Source: Mercurialis annua (taxonomy: Eukaryota > Streptophyta > Magnoliopsida > Malpighiales > Euphorbiaceae). From it: a stretch of 64,000 nt of DNA. Shown here one piece after another: positions 1-11,776 of this stretch. The translations under genes were made by a program, and so were the position numbers. The first letter of the stretch is position 1; the number at the start of each line of letters is the position of its first letter. The notes beneath the pieces were generated by a model. The model was given only the letters and a program-made list of their open reading frames with translations, was not told where the DNA came from and ran no database searches. The stretch is taken from the NCBI RefSeq assembly GCF_937616625.2, contig NC_065570.1:67049665-67113664 (forward strand), in the 5' to 3' direction.

Positions 1-535
1 AGCAGCTCCTCGCCTGACTTTCAGGTGAGGAGCTGCTGCTCCTCACCTGAGGAGCAACAGCTCCGAGGAGCTGCTGCTCCTCCCTGAGAAGAGGAGCAGC
101 AGCTCCTCTTTTCAGGCGAGGAGGAGGACCTCCTCCTCCTCGCCTGAAATCCGGAAAATTTAAAAAAAAAATATTTTTAAAAAATATTTTTATCGGATTT
201 TTTAGCGGATCCATAAATCGAAAGAGTAAAATAGTGGGTCGGAAGTTTTTTAAATAAAAAATTTTAAAATTATTAATTTTTAGGATTTATTTGAATATTT
301 TTAAAGTTTAAGGATTTTTTTGAATTTTTTCAAATAGAAAAAAGTATAATATAATCCTTCTATTTAATAGTGTTTAATAGTTGCATCCTTTAATTAATTA
401 AATTGTCAAAAAAATAAATTTTGGGGTACAGTTGAAAACGAAAAATCAAAAAAAGGGTACAAATGAATTTTTTCCTACGTCGGAGTATAAACGAAAAAAT
501 GTTGCAAGGTGGGGGTTTTTTAAGTAATTAGGCCT
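1..535. repeat. GC-rich palindromic repeat, probably half of a foldback element cut by the window edge
   Basis: Positions 1-150 are a run of nested palindromes made of CTCCTC/GAGGAG and CAGCAG/GCTGCTG blocks, in sharp contrast to the AT-rich DNA after it. A similar core of facing TTCCTC/GAGGAA blocks sits in the middle of the MULE foldback element at 60023-60931. This suggests the window opens near the centre of a foldback element whose other arm lies outside. I cannot fix its right end; about 535 is where the low-copy-looking text stops. Confidence 0.35.
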
Positions 536-1860
536 AGATAAATTGAAAATCAGGTATTTTAAATAATTCTTTTTTTATGGATCAATTTAATACGTCTCCC
601 AACAGCCAGAAAAATTAATTTATTGTTGTTATTCTTTCAAAAATAAAAAGGAAATGAAAAAAGGGGCATTATAGTGTAGCTGTAAGGAGATGGCAAATGT
701 AATAAAGTGGATGACCAAAGCCTTTAGCGAATGGAAGAATGTCTGACACTGACATTTTTCTCTCTCTTCTGAAATTCCTAGCAGCCTTTGACCAAATCTC
801 TGCCGTCCATCTGATCTTTATACGTATCTTTTCCTATTTACTACCATGTGATTTATATTTAATATCATGATTACTATCAATATTAAACTAGTAACAACCC
901 TTAATCTTGATTGAGATAATTAATTAGTCGTGCGATCTAAATTGATAGACAACTTAAAATGAATATAAATAGTAGTAATACTAAGAATCAGTTATTTATA
1001 AGGGAGTATACTGGTAATTTTTACAATTTTATAAATTTTATCGTCATTCTAAAATATTCAAGTAACGAAAATATACATTTAATACTTAATGAAACAATGA
1101 TTGAGTATTTATAAATATGGACAAAAGAGGTACATAAATTTGGGACAATAAAGTATATTTTAAATAGATAAAAGTTTTTTATATTGTGAATTTTTTTTTA
1201 ATATTTGTGATTCATAAAAATATTATGATTCATGATAATAATAAAAATAAAATTATTTTTATTTAATCTAATCCTGAGCTAAATAAAGTTACTAATTTTT
1301 GTTTTATTTATAAATAAATATAGCTATAATCTTTATGCATAAATTTTATAACATTTTATAAAATTTATTTGACTAGATATTTTGTTAGTATTATTTACGG
1401 GCATGCATAAAATATAAATATTAATAATTAACTAAAAAAATTAACTTTTTTATTGTAGTATAATTTAATTTTCAAAAAATTATAATGTTAGTGAAATTAT
1501 TATAATATCTTTTTTGTGCTATTACTTACATTATTTATTTTATAGTAATAATTTTATTAATTATTCCTAAAATTATTATCTACACAAGGAATTTTTTTTT
1601 TGTAGAATGGATAAAAATAATAAAAGAAATGAAACATATCCAATTGTTTATAATTTTTTCCAGAAAGAATTAAATTAAAAGTTATAGGATATTTCAAATA
1701 TATTTAACAGAAAGGTTGTATTTTGTATTTAATGAGTTTTAAAAAATTATTATATAGATTTAAATTAAAAGAAGATTAGATTAGGAAAAAAATTACTTTC
1801 CATATCCTATTTTATCAATAAAAAAAACTTTTAAAAAGATATTTATTAATTTAAAAGTAA
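536..1860. other. AT-rich intergenic DNA
   Basis: I see no convincing gene, RNA gene or bounded mobile element here. The stretch is mostly A/T homopolymer runs and short TA-rich blocks. Confidence 0.5.
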
Positions 1861-1866
1861 GAGCAA

Positions 1867-2480
1867 ATCTGTTTCAACTGTTTCTTGTAGCTGGTAACTG
1901 TTACTAATAGTTGTTGACCGTTGGCTGATAGCTAAATGTTGGTAAACCATGTATGTTTGATGAGATTTAATTAGCTGATGATGTTTATATATAAAATGAC
2001 GCAAAGGACATACTTTTATTTATTTATTAAATTATAAATATATTAAATTATATAATATTTAATAAAAATATTAATTTTTTTTATAAGAAGTAACATTTAG
2101 TTTAAACTTATTTAAATATTATTTTTAATAAATTTATAATTTATTTTTAAAAAATATTAAATTATAGTTATTTTAATATAATAAAATATTTTTTATATAA
2201 TTTATAGATAATTAGAGTATTTAAAAATAATTTAAATATTTTTATATATTAAAAAAATGATATATTCGAATAGTGATAATTTTATCTAAATGATTAAAAA
2301 TATTGAAACAGCTATTACCTGTTAGCAAAAAACTCCAAATTGAAAATTTTCCAACAATAGCTGTTGGAGGTTTAAAAAACTCCAAAAAATACTTAACAAA
2401 TTCTCACCAAACGCTTTAGTGGAATTTTTAAAAAAGTAAAAACTAAAAATTCCACCGAAAAGCTGAACCAAACACCCCCC
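1867..2480. repeat. Non-autonomous dispersed repeat, copy 1 (GGTTCAG-type ends)
   Basis: This AT-rich block resembles 35094-36062 in the same order: a left part with TGTTGG/GTTGTTGA text, a central TATTTAATAAA/TATAAGAA region, and a right end reading ...AGCTGAACCAAACA. In the second copy the two ends are roughly inverted (GGTTCAG / CTGAACC), as in a non-autonomous DNA element. No clean TSD was found, so the superfamily is open and the limits are approximate. Confidence 0.45.
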
Positions 2481-3102
2481 TAAAAAAATATATAAATATT
2501 TTTTCATATTATTAAAATCAAAAGTTTTAAAATTGATATTTTATTTTTATATATATTATACTTTTATTTATATAAAAATATATTCTTAATTTAAGAAAAA
2601 GTACTAAAGATCTTCTAAAATTCAATCTAACTAAAAAAACATCTAAAAAGGATAAATAAAAGGTCAAAAATGCACTTTGAAGAACATATCCTCATCAAGA
2701 CAGGTCTCTCATGTCCTATTTGCTACACTCAAAAATAGAAAGCAAAAATATTGTCACACAACAGCATATTATCATCATCATCATCCAAAAAAACAAACAA
2801 GAAAAATAAAAAATTGTAAGCAAATACATTACTACAATACAAAACTTTTTTATTTCTCTCATAAAATTCCATAGTTTTCAATTTCATAATTTCTGGGTTT
2901 CTGTTCCTTCTTTCTTCTTCATCATCACCTCCACCACCTTCACCACCTCCACCATATATGTTCCTTTTCAGCTCACCCTCTTAGATCGGATCTTTTCACA
3001 TTTTCCCATGAAAAAAACTCAAAATTCACCACTTTCCATTAAAATAAACCAAACCCAACAAGAAAAAGATTGAAAATTTCAAATTTCTAACACCTTTGAC
3101 TC

Positions 3103-3110
3103 TATTTATA
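3103..3110 (+). promoter_or_regulatory. Candidate TATA box of the ABHD17-like gene
   Basis: TATTTATA lies 129 bases before the predicted start codon at 3239, a normal distance for a plant core promoter with a ~100 nt leader. The upstream stretch 2880-2960 is C/T-rich. This is position and motif only. Confidence 0.3.
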
Positions 3111-3230
3111 CGCTTATTTCAGAAACTGGGTTCTGTTTCAGTTTCTATTTTTGTTTTCTTTTTGTTTTAGAAACAAATTAAGCTACGAAGAAAAACAAGA
3201 ATATATATTTTATTGGACTCTTGTATTTGT

Positions 3231-3251
3231 ATGAGTAAATGGGAAATGTAA
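3231..3251 (+). promoter_or_regulatory. Seven-codon uORF overlapping the ABHD17-like start codon
   Basis: An ATG at 3231 opens a frame of six codons plus a stop that ends at 3251, ten bases beyond the main ATG at 3239. The two frames overlap and differ. Scanning ribosomes that use the first ATG would stop just past the main start, so it could reduce translation or promote local re-initiation. This is seen in the sequence; the effect is inferred. Confidence 0.5.
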
Positions 3252-5767
3252 CATCTAACGTAGCAGCAAAATTTGCATTCTTTCCACCAGACCCACCAAC
3301 GTATGATGTGTGTAAAGAAGAAGATGGGAGGCTGGTGTTGCCTGGTGTTACGGCTGATAAAAATATGAATGTTCATTTGTTAGATACAAAAGGCGGTAAT
3401 AAAATTGTTGCCACCTTTTGGAAACACCCTTTTGCTAGGTTTACCCTCTTGTATTCCCATGGTAATGCTGCTGATCTTGGCCAAATGCATGAGCTTTTTA
3501 TTGAACTCAGAGCTCATTTGAGGCTCAATATTATGAGGTATGTTTTTGTTCATTAATTCTTCTGGTTCTTGCTTTTCAAATTTATTGCTTAAATGCATAA
3601 TGATTTGCCATATGCATGAGCTTTATCTGTTCTTGTTCTGATTATTTGCTTGATGCTCATTATTCTGATAAAAAGGGATTAGTTGTATGATTTTATGGTT
3701 TTCTGTTTATGTTGACGATTCATGTAAATTAAAGATTGAAAATTTGTGGGTATTAATTGTGTTTTTCATCCTGGATTTAGGGATTTGCTTGTGTGGTTCA
3801 TGTTATTGCCTTTCTTTATTTGTTTTGTTGTGTATTAGATGTAATCAATTTAGCTCATGACTTGCAAATTATGATTTCTATCTATTATTGAATGTTTTTG
3901 TTGTTTTCTCATTACTTGCAAATTATGATTTCTATCTATTATTTGGATGTTGTTGTATTTCTATCTATTATTGAATGTTGTTGTATAATTGTATTCTAAT
4001 TTGTTGGTTTTTTATCTCTTTCTCTTGCCATTTGTTCTCTACCTGGGCATACTGTATGTTGGGGTCTTCATTGTCATTAAATCAAATGGCTTCAAAATCA
4101 TGTGTCAATTTATGATTTTTCCCTTTGGATTCTAAATAAACTAAACGTAGTAGTTGATAAACAAATATTTTAATTTGATCACGGGCCATATGTTTGTCCT
4201 AGTGTTGTCCTGATCTTTTTGGAATTTTTTCAACATCTTCGTCACCGTCTGCAAATTTACTATAGCTTCTGAAATGTTAAAATTTACTTCTGAGTTTTTC
4301 TCTCTATTCTGTGCATGCCGTGAAGTTTATTTTTTCCAAATTAGATTAATTCAGATTTAGCTGATTGAACATCTCAGATGCCTTGTAATGCTTCTTGTTG
4401 TATGTATTAAAAGAATATAGAAATATTAAGATTTAGCGGAAATAATCCACGGGAATCAATAGTTTGTATGATACTGCTATGTCGATGTGCTTGCAATAGT
4501 GAGATTGCATTTGTGTGCTCTGTTTCTTACCTGTTTCTTTGCTGTTTTACAGCTACGATTATTCAGGATATGGAGCATCTTCTGGCAAGGTAAAGACAAT
4601 TTATAACAATACTATGCTTTTGTGGTATTAAATTAAAATCTCCAGTTGCCTTTTTCTGTTTCTTGTTTGTCGAGTACACTAGTGGTAGCAAGAATGCAGA
4701 AACTGTGTTGTAATTTAATCGTTTTCGCCTAATTTGTTGTCATTTCTGTAATTTAAAGCCATCGGAGTTCAACACATACTATGACATAGAGGCTGTATAC
4801 AATTGTTTGAAGAAGGATTATGAAGTTAAGCAAGAGGACTTGATCTTGTACGGCCAATCTGTTGGAAGCGGGCCTACCCTGCACTTAGCTTCGCGTTTAA
4901 AGAAATTGAGAGGTGTGGTTCTTCATAGTGCAATTCTATCAGGCATACGAGTACTATATCCTGTTAAAATGACATTTTGGTTTGATATTTACAAGGTATG
5001 TTTAGCAGCAACTCGTTGAATCTCTTAGTAAACTTTGAGTTCTTTTAGTATTCTGCTTTTTAACTAAGTAGCTGTATATTGTTTGCAGAATATTGACAAA
5101 ATACGGCAAGTCAGCTGTCCAGTTCTGGTTATACATGTAAGTTTCTCGCCTTATTGTTGGTCGCTGACTCGCGCATCTTCTATTTAATTTTTCATGTCAT
5201 TATAGTAGCACTGAAAGCATAGACAACTGTTTCCTGCCTTCTTATGTCGATATATGCCTTTGCCTTTGCATTATTAAAATCAATGTTGCAGGAAAATGCT
5301 GAAACGGAAATCCTATTTTTACAAGAATAGGTTATTATATAAAGTTCGAAGTCTTAGAAATATTTATGCAAATGGAAACGAAACATAGGACCTCCATAAG
5401 TTTATGTGCAACGTAGGCTGAAATAGCAAAATATACCACAATTAGTTTAAATTATTCAGCTTGAATCTTTACGTTTGTTTTGTTTGGTGTCTCACAGGGA
5501 ACAAGTGATGACATTGTTGATTGGTCTCATGGGAAACGTCTATGGGAACTGTCAAAGGAAAAGTATGACCCCTTATGGATCAAAGGCGGTGGCCATTGCA
5601 ACCTCGAGACATACCCTGAGTATATCAAGCACTTACGGAAGTTCATAAACGCAATGGAGAAAATCTCCATCACAAAATCAACAAAACAATCCACTTCTAA
5701 TCCTAGCATTGATGTAAAACATAACAAGTGCTTAAGATGGAAAAAGGTAGCTGCCTCCCAGAAGTAG
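3239..5767 (+). CDS. ABHD17-like alpha/beta hydrolase (serine hydrolase, candidate protein depalmitoylase)
   Basis: Five exons join to one 296-residue frame: 3239-3537, 4553-4589, 4759-4995, 5089-5136 and 5498-5767, all at GT-AG sites and in phase. The catalytic triad of the family is visible: nucleophile Ser146 in GQSVGSG, Asp211 in GTSDDIVD, and His240 in GGGHCNLE. Upstream, [10 protein letters not shown] is the oxyanion-side block typical of ABHD17 proteins. The protein starts MGNVTS, a plant N-myristoylation-type context (Gly2, Ser6), so membrane attachment is likely. Animal ABHD17 proteins remove palmitate from proteins; the plant substrate is unknown, and that role is inferred by family. 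The C-terminal ~35 residues are rich in Ser, Thr and Lys and probably disordered. The start is fixed by the conserved N-terminus, though an upstream ATG at 3231 opens a tiny overlapping frame. Length and motif order are normal for the family. Confidence 0.92.
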
Positions 5768-6412
5768 TTCATTGGTACAGGTAGTTAAATTGCAAATGGC
5801 GAGGTGTTTCGTGTCTGCCAGGATAATGTCTGCATTCCTCATCGACTTGGCAACAAGCAGCAAAGTGCTCGATACATTGCTACAGATCACGAACTGAAAG
5901 GAAATTACCGTAGTTTGTTCGGTCCAGGTCAGATAGGGAGCTTCAATAGCTGTCTTTGAAAATTATGTAGGTAGCGTTGTATTGAAAATATAAGAGAAAT
6001 GTGATTGATCTGAGTTTATTGTATTTTAACATGAGTTTTGTCTGTGTAATCTTTCATCATTAATAGCAATTACACCCGTTACTTATGTTCAACGATGAAC
6101 ATGCTCGTTTCTTTTTCTAGCTAGGCAAGCTGCACAGCCGGCTGCCTTGGGTTCGTACGGGCATTGATGTCAGGGAAAGAATGCCATGTTTAATAGTATA
6201 AGGTTACTCCTTTATGATCAAAGGTTTTCCAGAGTTGCTAATGGTTTTGCTAGAATAAGACACTTATTCCATGGTTGAAGAGATCATTTCATATCAACTT
6301 CCAATGTTACAATTGCCCGGACCGAGTTTAAGAAGTATGAAAAAGCCCAACAAATTTCTTTCGACAGTTTCTAATCAACGTCTTTCATAACATTCTCTTT
6401 ATTTATCATATG
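5768..6412. other. 3' UTR and downstream flank of the ABHD17-like gene
   Basis: Unique-looking sequence of higher complexity than the surrounding DNA. The transcript probably ends near 5990-6060, where T-rich and AAAATATAAG-like text occurs, but no canonical AATAAA could be assigned with confidence. No other gene seen up to the MULE MITE TSD at 6413. Confidence 0.45.
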
Positions 6413-6422
6413 ATTTATTATA

Positions 6423-6738
6423 GAACAAAAGGTCAATGCGCCCCCCGAACTTGTAACACGGGGTCATCTAACAAAATTTATACTTGTTTGAGCAATTAAC
6501 CCCGAAACTTTTCATTTTTGGGTCAAATAATCCTATAATTTATATTTTTATTTCAAAAAATAAATTTAGAATAATTATATCGCAACAATTAGGGAAGTAT
6601 CTAATTATATTTTTAAATATAATTATGGGGTTATTTGATCCAAAAATGAAAAATTTTGGGGTTAGTTGCTCAAACAAGTATAAATTGGGTTAGATGACCC
6701 CGTGTCACAAGTTTAGGGGGCGCGTTGACCCTTTGTTC
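6423..6738. mobile_element. MULE-type foldback MITE, 316 bp, 10 bp TSD
   Basis: The two halves are near-perfect inverted copies: the left end begins GAACAAAAGGTCAATGCG and the right end, reversed, reads GAACAAAGGGTCAACGCG. Direct repeats ATTTATTATA flank it at 6413-6422 and 6739-6748. A 9-11 bp TSD with long inverted arms is the mark of Mutator-like elements. The small open frame inside (6484-6693) is a by-product of the hairpin. The same end family bounds the larger element at 22639-31935. Confidence 0.85.
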
Positions 6739-6748
6739 ATTTATTATA

Positions 6749-8385
6749 TACTAAAATTCAACTAATACTAATTAATATTAATTGAAACTGACCAAAATCT
6801 TATAAAATTTGTATAATAATTAAGATAAAAGGTACAAGAAAATTATCGAATTTTTTCAGTTGGTACATATAACTCATCATACTAAAAAAATACATATAAA
6901 CACTTGAACTCAATTTTTTTGGTGCAAATAAGTCATGGCGCTAACAGAAAGTTAACTCCATATTATAGTTTAAAGTACAAGGTACAAAAAAAACATCACA
7001 CCTTTTAGGAAGAACAAATATAACCCTATAAAATATTAAACCTTGTATTTATTTTTTGGACAATTATATTCCCGTCTTAATAAAGGTATATTTCCATTAT
7101 AATTTTAAAAAAATCTCATATAAAGTGTGTGTATATATATATATATATTTATTTATTAATCAATAATGCTTTATGTAAATTATTAATTTTATACATTTTT
7201 TAAAATATCTATATATATACTAAATTATTTAAAATGTATAATAATATTAATATTTTTAAAAATATAATACACACACACACACGTATTTTAAAAATATATA
7301 AAATTAATAATTTATATATATAACATGATTGATTGAAAAAATATTTATATATTTCTATATGTGTGCGGGAATGAAGCTAGTATAATATTTTAATTAAATT
7401 GTGCCCTACCTCAAATTACGGTTTAGATTCGTCACTGAGTGTGTATAAAAATATATAAATATTTTTCAATGAATCATGTTATATATATAGAAAATTATTT
7501 TTTGGATTTTTTAGATTTTTAAAAAATAATATTTTGTTTTAATGATAATATTTTCATGTTTATATAATTCGAAAAAATATATTGTTGTTGTTTGTGTTTC
7601 TATATACGCTATTTTTTCAAAAAAATAATTTATGAACTATATTTTTAAATATCTAATACAAAGGGAATAATTTTAAGGACTAATTTTCAACATATATAAC
7701 TAAAGTTTATGATATTTATTTATATTTATATTTATTATATGTATAATATTCACAATATTTTTTAAATACTATTGAATAATATTTTAAGGATTTTGATAAT
7801 ATATGATTTATTTTTAAAATAATTAATGCTCAAATTTTAATATGTAAATTTAATAATTTTTTTAATTTTCAGAAATTATAGTTATCAAACAAATTTAATA
7901 CTTAAAATAATCATCAATTATTATTTTCAATATTTAAAATTCAACACTTAATTTTTAAATTTATTAAACACTACCTTACTATAGTTCATGATCTTCAGTT
8001 TAAGATCATAGTGTTTTTATGAAGGGCTAAATTGATGAAATTGATGAAATTAATAAACTTAACATATACTTCATTTGATTTGTTTTCTTTTTCCCATTTG
8101 ATTTGTTAGTCTACTGTGTTTCTTATATATTGAAATTACTTGGAAAGAGAAATCACATTTTAATTGTAATTATCATCTACCACTAACACTATAATTTTTT
8201 TTTTAGGATAGACGCCACTATTTTAATGACGTGTTATAATATGATAGATTTATCTGTGGATGACGTGGTACACTGAATCGACCTAAAATTTTCTTCTAAA
8301 ACTATATGATAAAGTTCTTAGTATCATTCCGAAAAACAAAAAAATCAAACAATTAAGAACTATATATTTTCCTAAGGCATGATGA
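6749..8385. other. AT-rich intergenic DNA with TA and CA microsatellites
   Basis: Contains a (TA)n run near 7128-7150 and an (AC)n run near 7270-7282, otherwise A/T homopolymers. No gene or bounded element recognised. Confidence 0.5.
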
Positions 8386-8394
8386 AAAAAATAG

Positions 8395-9522
8395 GGATTA
8401 TTTACCAAATACCTATTTTGGGTAAAGTATTTATACCATTTTCGCCCATATTTTCCTCTTATCCTATATTACCTAATAAGTTAACTTATTTACCAAAAAT
8501 ACCCACTATATAAAGAAGCCTTATCTCATTTTAAGTTAAACTTTTACATAGCCATCTTTTTTCTCTCTCTCTTCTCTCTCTTCTTTTCTTCTTATTTTTC
8601 ATTTGATTTTCAGTTTATCTCATCCGATTACTTTTCCGTTCGTCTTTTTCGTTTGTTTTTCCAGTCGCGCTTCCGTTCGTCTACTTCCGATGGATTTCTC
8701 GTCGTTTCCGGTCGTTTTTCCGTTCGTCTTTTCCATTCGCGCTAGTCTGTTCGTCTTTTCCGTTCGCGCTATGGATTTCTCGACTCGTTTTCAGATTTGT
8801 GTAATTTTTTAGGTTTTTTTTAATGATTTAAATATTTTATAAATAAATTATTGTAGATCTATACTTTTTTGTTTATAAAATTGTTCTATTATTCACATAA
8901 TTATTTATTTTGTCTTCTCTTATTCATAGATTTGTTTATTGCTATTGATTTTGTAAAGAAAATATTGATTTATGGTGCATTTATAATAATTTTATAATAT
9001 GATTACGTTTTAGTGTATTTTTGGTGTATTAATGGTGTATTTCTGCCGTTTTTTAGTATATTTATGGTGCATTTACATTATTTATGGTGTATTTGCAGTG
9101 TTTATGGTGTATTTGCAGTGTTTCATGGTTAAACCGCAAAAAACACTACAAAATTCCATAAATACACTACTTATAAACTATATATACACTAATTTTACAC
9201 CATAAAAACACTATATATACACTATTGTTACACTATAAAAAATAAAATAAAAAATTATAGGAAAAAAATCTATAAAAAATAAAAATTAACACTATATATA
9301 CACTAATCTTACACTATATAAAAAAACTGCCGGTCGGTTCGGTCGGTTTGGTTGACCGAACCGAAAAAACCGAAAACCGAAATTGAAAACCGAAAAAGGT
9401 ATTTATGAAATTAAAAAAACAAAGTATTTTTCGTAAATAAAAAAAGTCAGAAAAAAAAGTCAAAACTTGCAATGTAAAGTTGTAAATAAAATGCCAAAAC
9501 ATGTATTTTGGGAAATTACCAT
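8395..9522. mobile_element. MULE-type MITE family 1, copy A (1.1 kb)
   Basis: Aligns along its length with copy B at 18940-20592. The ends are loose inverted repeats (GGATTATTTACCAAAT left; GGTAATTTCCCAAAAT from the right, reversed). Flanks AAAAAATAG (8386-8394) and AAAAAATAT (9523-9531) match at 8 of 9, a diverged MULE-size TSD. Inside are a C/T-rich block with repeated TTTTCCGTTCGTC (8620-8800), many TGGTGTATTT words in both orientations, and a CGGTTCGGT patch near 9330-9390. The 69-residue frame in the C/T-rich block is also partly open in copy B, but looks like low complexity rather than a gene. Copy A lacks the Harbinger MITE of copy B. Confidence 0.7.
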
Positions 9523-9531
9523 AAAAAATAT

Positions 9532-10515
9532 CACTTATATAATTTTCTCATCCGTATTTGAATTATAGACATTAATATGATAATTGAATAAAAGAAATAA
9601 AATTTACAAAATTCTAATTCATATGCAAAGGGCAGAGTAAACGGTTGTCCCTCTATAGTATTCTCTATAATTTACCTTCGATTATTTTTTGCCTTTTTTA
9701 TCATTATCTTTTATTTTTAGTTACTTTATTTTCTCGTCTATCATTTTTTAGTTTTTTTCTAAAAAAAAAAAATTTGTTGGTGTTCACATGATTATATCTA
9801 TTTTTCACTATATAGAGGTAGCCTATATGAAAATTAATGGACATTTAGATGTAAAACCATTGGTTAGCTTGCTCTTTACTATGATGATTATTATTATTAT
9901 TATTGTCATTGTGTTTTTCTTTAGTACTACATTTTGACCTTTTTCCTCCACCATCCAAAGATTCTTTTAAGACAACACTTTTCTTTTTAAAATCCTAAAT
10001 AAGGACATCATTGTTTACTTTTCATGGCTTAAGTGGGTCCATTTTTTCAATCCAACAAAACTTTTAATTTCCTATTTTTAAGGTTTTTATTTATGTTGAG
10101 TCTTATAAATGAAACATGAAACAAAAGTTGAGGATTTTTCATATTTTGCCACTTCTAATATTCTTTTCTTTTCTTTTCTGCTTACTTTTTTTGGGTTATG
10201 TCCAAAGAGAGCACTAAGCTTAGACTGGCTTTGATTCAAATGTTCTGTGGTTGGGGGAACACACAACCAACCCCTTGTTAAATAAAATTTATAATTATAA
10301 CTAATAAAATAGTTGGCTTGTATTGGTAATGGTATAATACCCATTCTTCCTAATTAAATGTTAATTATAATACTAACAATTAGTGGGTCCAAAGTCTTAT
10401 TTCATCTTCTGTATAGTGGCCAATGGATAATTAAATCAACCTCTATAAATCCATTATACAATTTTCATCGAGTTTTTAGGATTAGGAGTTTAGGACAACC
10501 TCGGGTGGGGTATTA
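9532..10515. other. AT-rich intergenic DNA
   Basis: No supported gene. A minus-strand open frame at 10087-10344 has no recognisable motif and no splice context; I treat it as chance. Confidence 0.45.
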
Positions 10516-10894
10516 GAGGAACAAATCTGAACGTTTATTTTTATAGTAATTTAATTTCAACGTTTAAAATGATATGAAATAAATTTTAACCTTTTATTTT
10601 TATAATTCGTAATCCCAACTACTTTTTTGGCAGATTTTGTCTCTCTTTTTAGGCTACAAAATATAAAAATACGAAAAGTTATGATTTTATTTGAATTTTT
10701 TTGAAACGTTGGAATTTAATATGTCAATATATGTATATAATATGACTATTCCGCATGGACAAAATTGCCAGGAAACGATTGGAGCTACAAATTGCAAAAA
10801 TGTGAAAGGTTAGGATTTGTTTCGTAACGTTTTAAATGTTGGAATTAAATCACAATAAAAATGAAACGCTGAAATTTGTTTTGTAAATATCCTC
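10516..10894. repeat. Foldback MITE, about 380 bp
   Basis: The left arm (from GAGGAACAAATCTGAACG) is an imperfect inverted copy of the right arm, which read backwards begins GAGGATATTTACAAAAC and continues with the same AATTTAAT...AACGTTTAAAA order. I found no clean TSD, so the superfamily is uncertain and limits are approximate. Confidence 0.55.
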
Positions 10895-11013
10895 TTTTTT
10901 TAACAACCTTGGGTTTTGAAGATATCAAACATTTCATTTTTTTAATTTAATATAATAAAATTATGATGACTTAAAGTTTATATCTCCTTATTACAAGTGA
11001 AAATGATAGACAA

Positions 11014-11072
11014 TTTTTTTTTGTTAGCCCATCCGGTTTCTAGGGCTTCGCCCTGATTAATCCAGATCCGAC
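11014..11072 (-). mobile_element. Short 5'-truncated retroposon (SINE/LINE-like 3' end) with a ~30 bp TSD
   Basis: A 59-base insert ends on the minus strand with ...ACCGGATGGGCTAAC followed by nine A. It is flanked by two copies of a 30-base direct repeat (10984-11013 and 11073-11102) that differ at one base. An A tail next to a long TSD is the signature of target-primed reverse transcription. The body is too short to name the family, and it is far more GC-rich than its surroundings. Confidence 0.65.
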
Positions 11073-11143
11073 CTCCTTATTACAAGTGAAGATGATAGAC
11101 AAATTAATTTAGAATTTCTAAGGACTACACTGAATAGATAAAA

Positions 11144-11776
11144 GAGTAAATTGTTTTAAGACAGTTAACATATGTCATAATTTATACTTTCGTATCTTTT
11201 GTTTGAAAATCAATTGATGTACTCTTCTGTTTTTGTTTACATCAACGATTTAGTTTGTCCGCCTATTTTAATGTTATCTAACCGAGTTAAAAGACTTAAC
11301 TTAAAAAATCAATTTTAATTTAATTCTTCGACTTATTTTTGATACAAATATAAATAAAAACTATAAATTTCTAAAATGCAATAGCTTAATATACAATTTA
11401 TTCAAATTTCATTTCTTTTACTTTAATTTTTTTATTTTTTATTTTACTTTGTTGAGTTTCTAAAACTAAACATATTTAAACTATAAAAATTATTTGTTTT
11501 AATAAGTTAAAATATTAAAAAATAAATTGAAACCATTATTGAATCTCATAATAATATGATTTCTATTTATATATATTGAAAATATAAATTTAAAAATTGT
11601 GTTGATTTTTTTTTTAAATTTAATCATTTGACTTAGTTGACTACACTAAAAACGGACGGAAGGATTAAACTGTAAATGGAAATTAAAATGAAAGTGATGG
11701 ACCATTAAATAAATTTTCAAATAAAAAAATATTAAACTGTAATAATATATGTGGAAGATTTCAGAGTAATTTGCTC
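11144..11776. repeat. Foldback MITE, about 630 bp
   Basis: The left arm starting GAGTAAATTGTTTTAAG is an imperfect inverted copy of the right arm, which read backwards starts GAGCAAATTACTCTG; both continue through TTTGAAAAT and a GTCCG block. The centre is AT-rich filler. The TSD is unclear. Confidence 0.5.

Noticed and set aside
2677..2874. 65-residue frame with a His run upstream of the ABHD17-like gene
   Set aside because: The His run comes from a CAT microsatellite; it lies in promoter-like DNA and has no support.
6484..6693. 69-residue frame between the arms of the 316 bp MULE MITE
   Set aside because: The start and end are mirror words of the hairpin; no coding signature.
10087..10344. 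85-residue minus-strand frame
   Set aside because: No start context, domain or splice support; looks like chance in AT-rich DNA.
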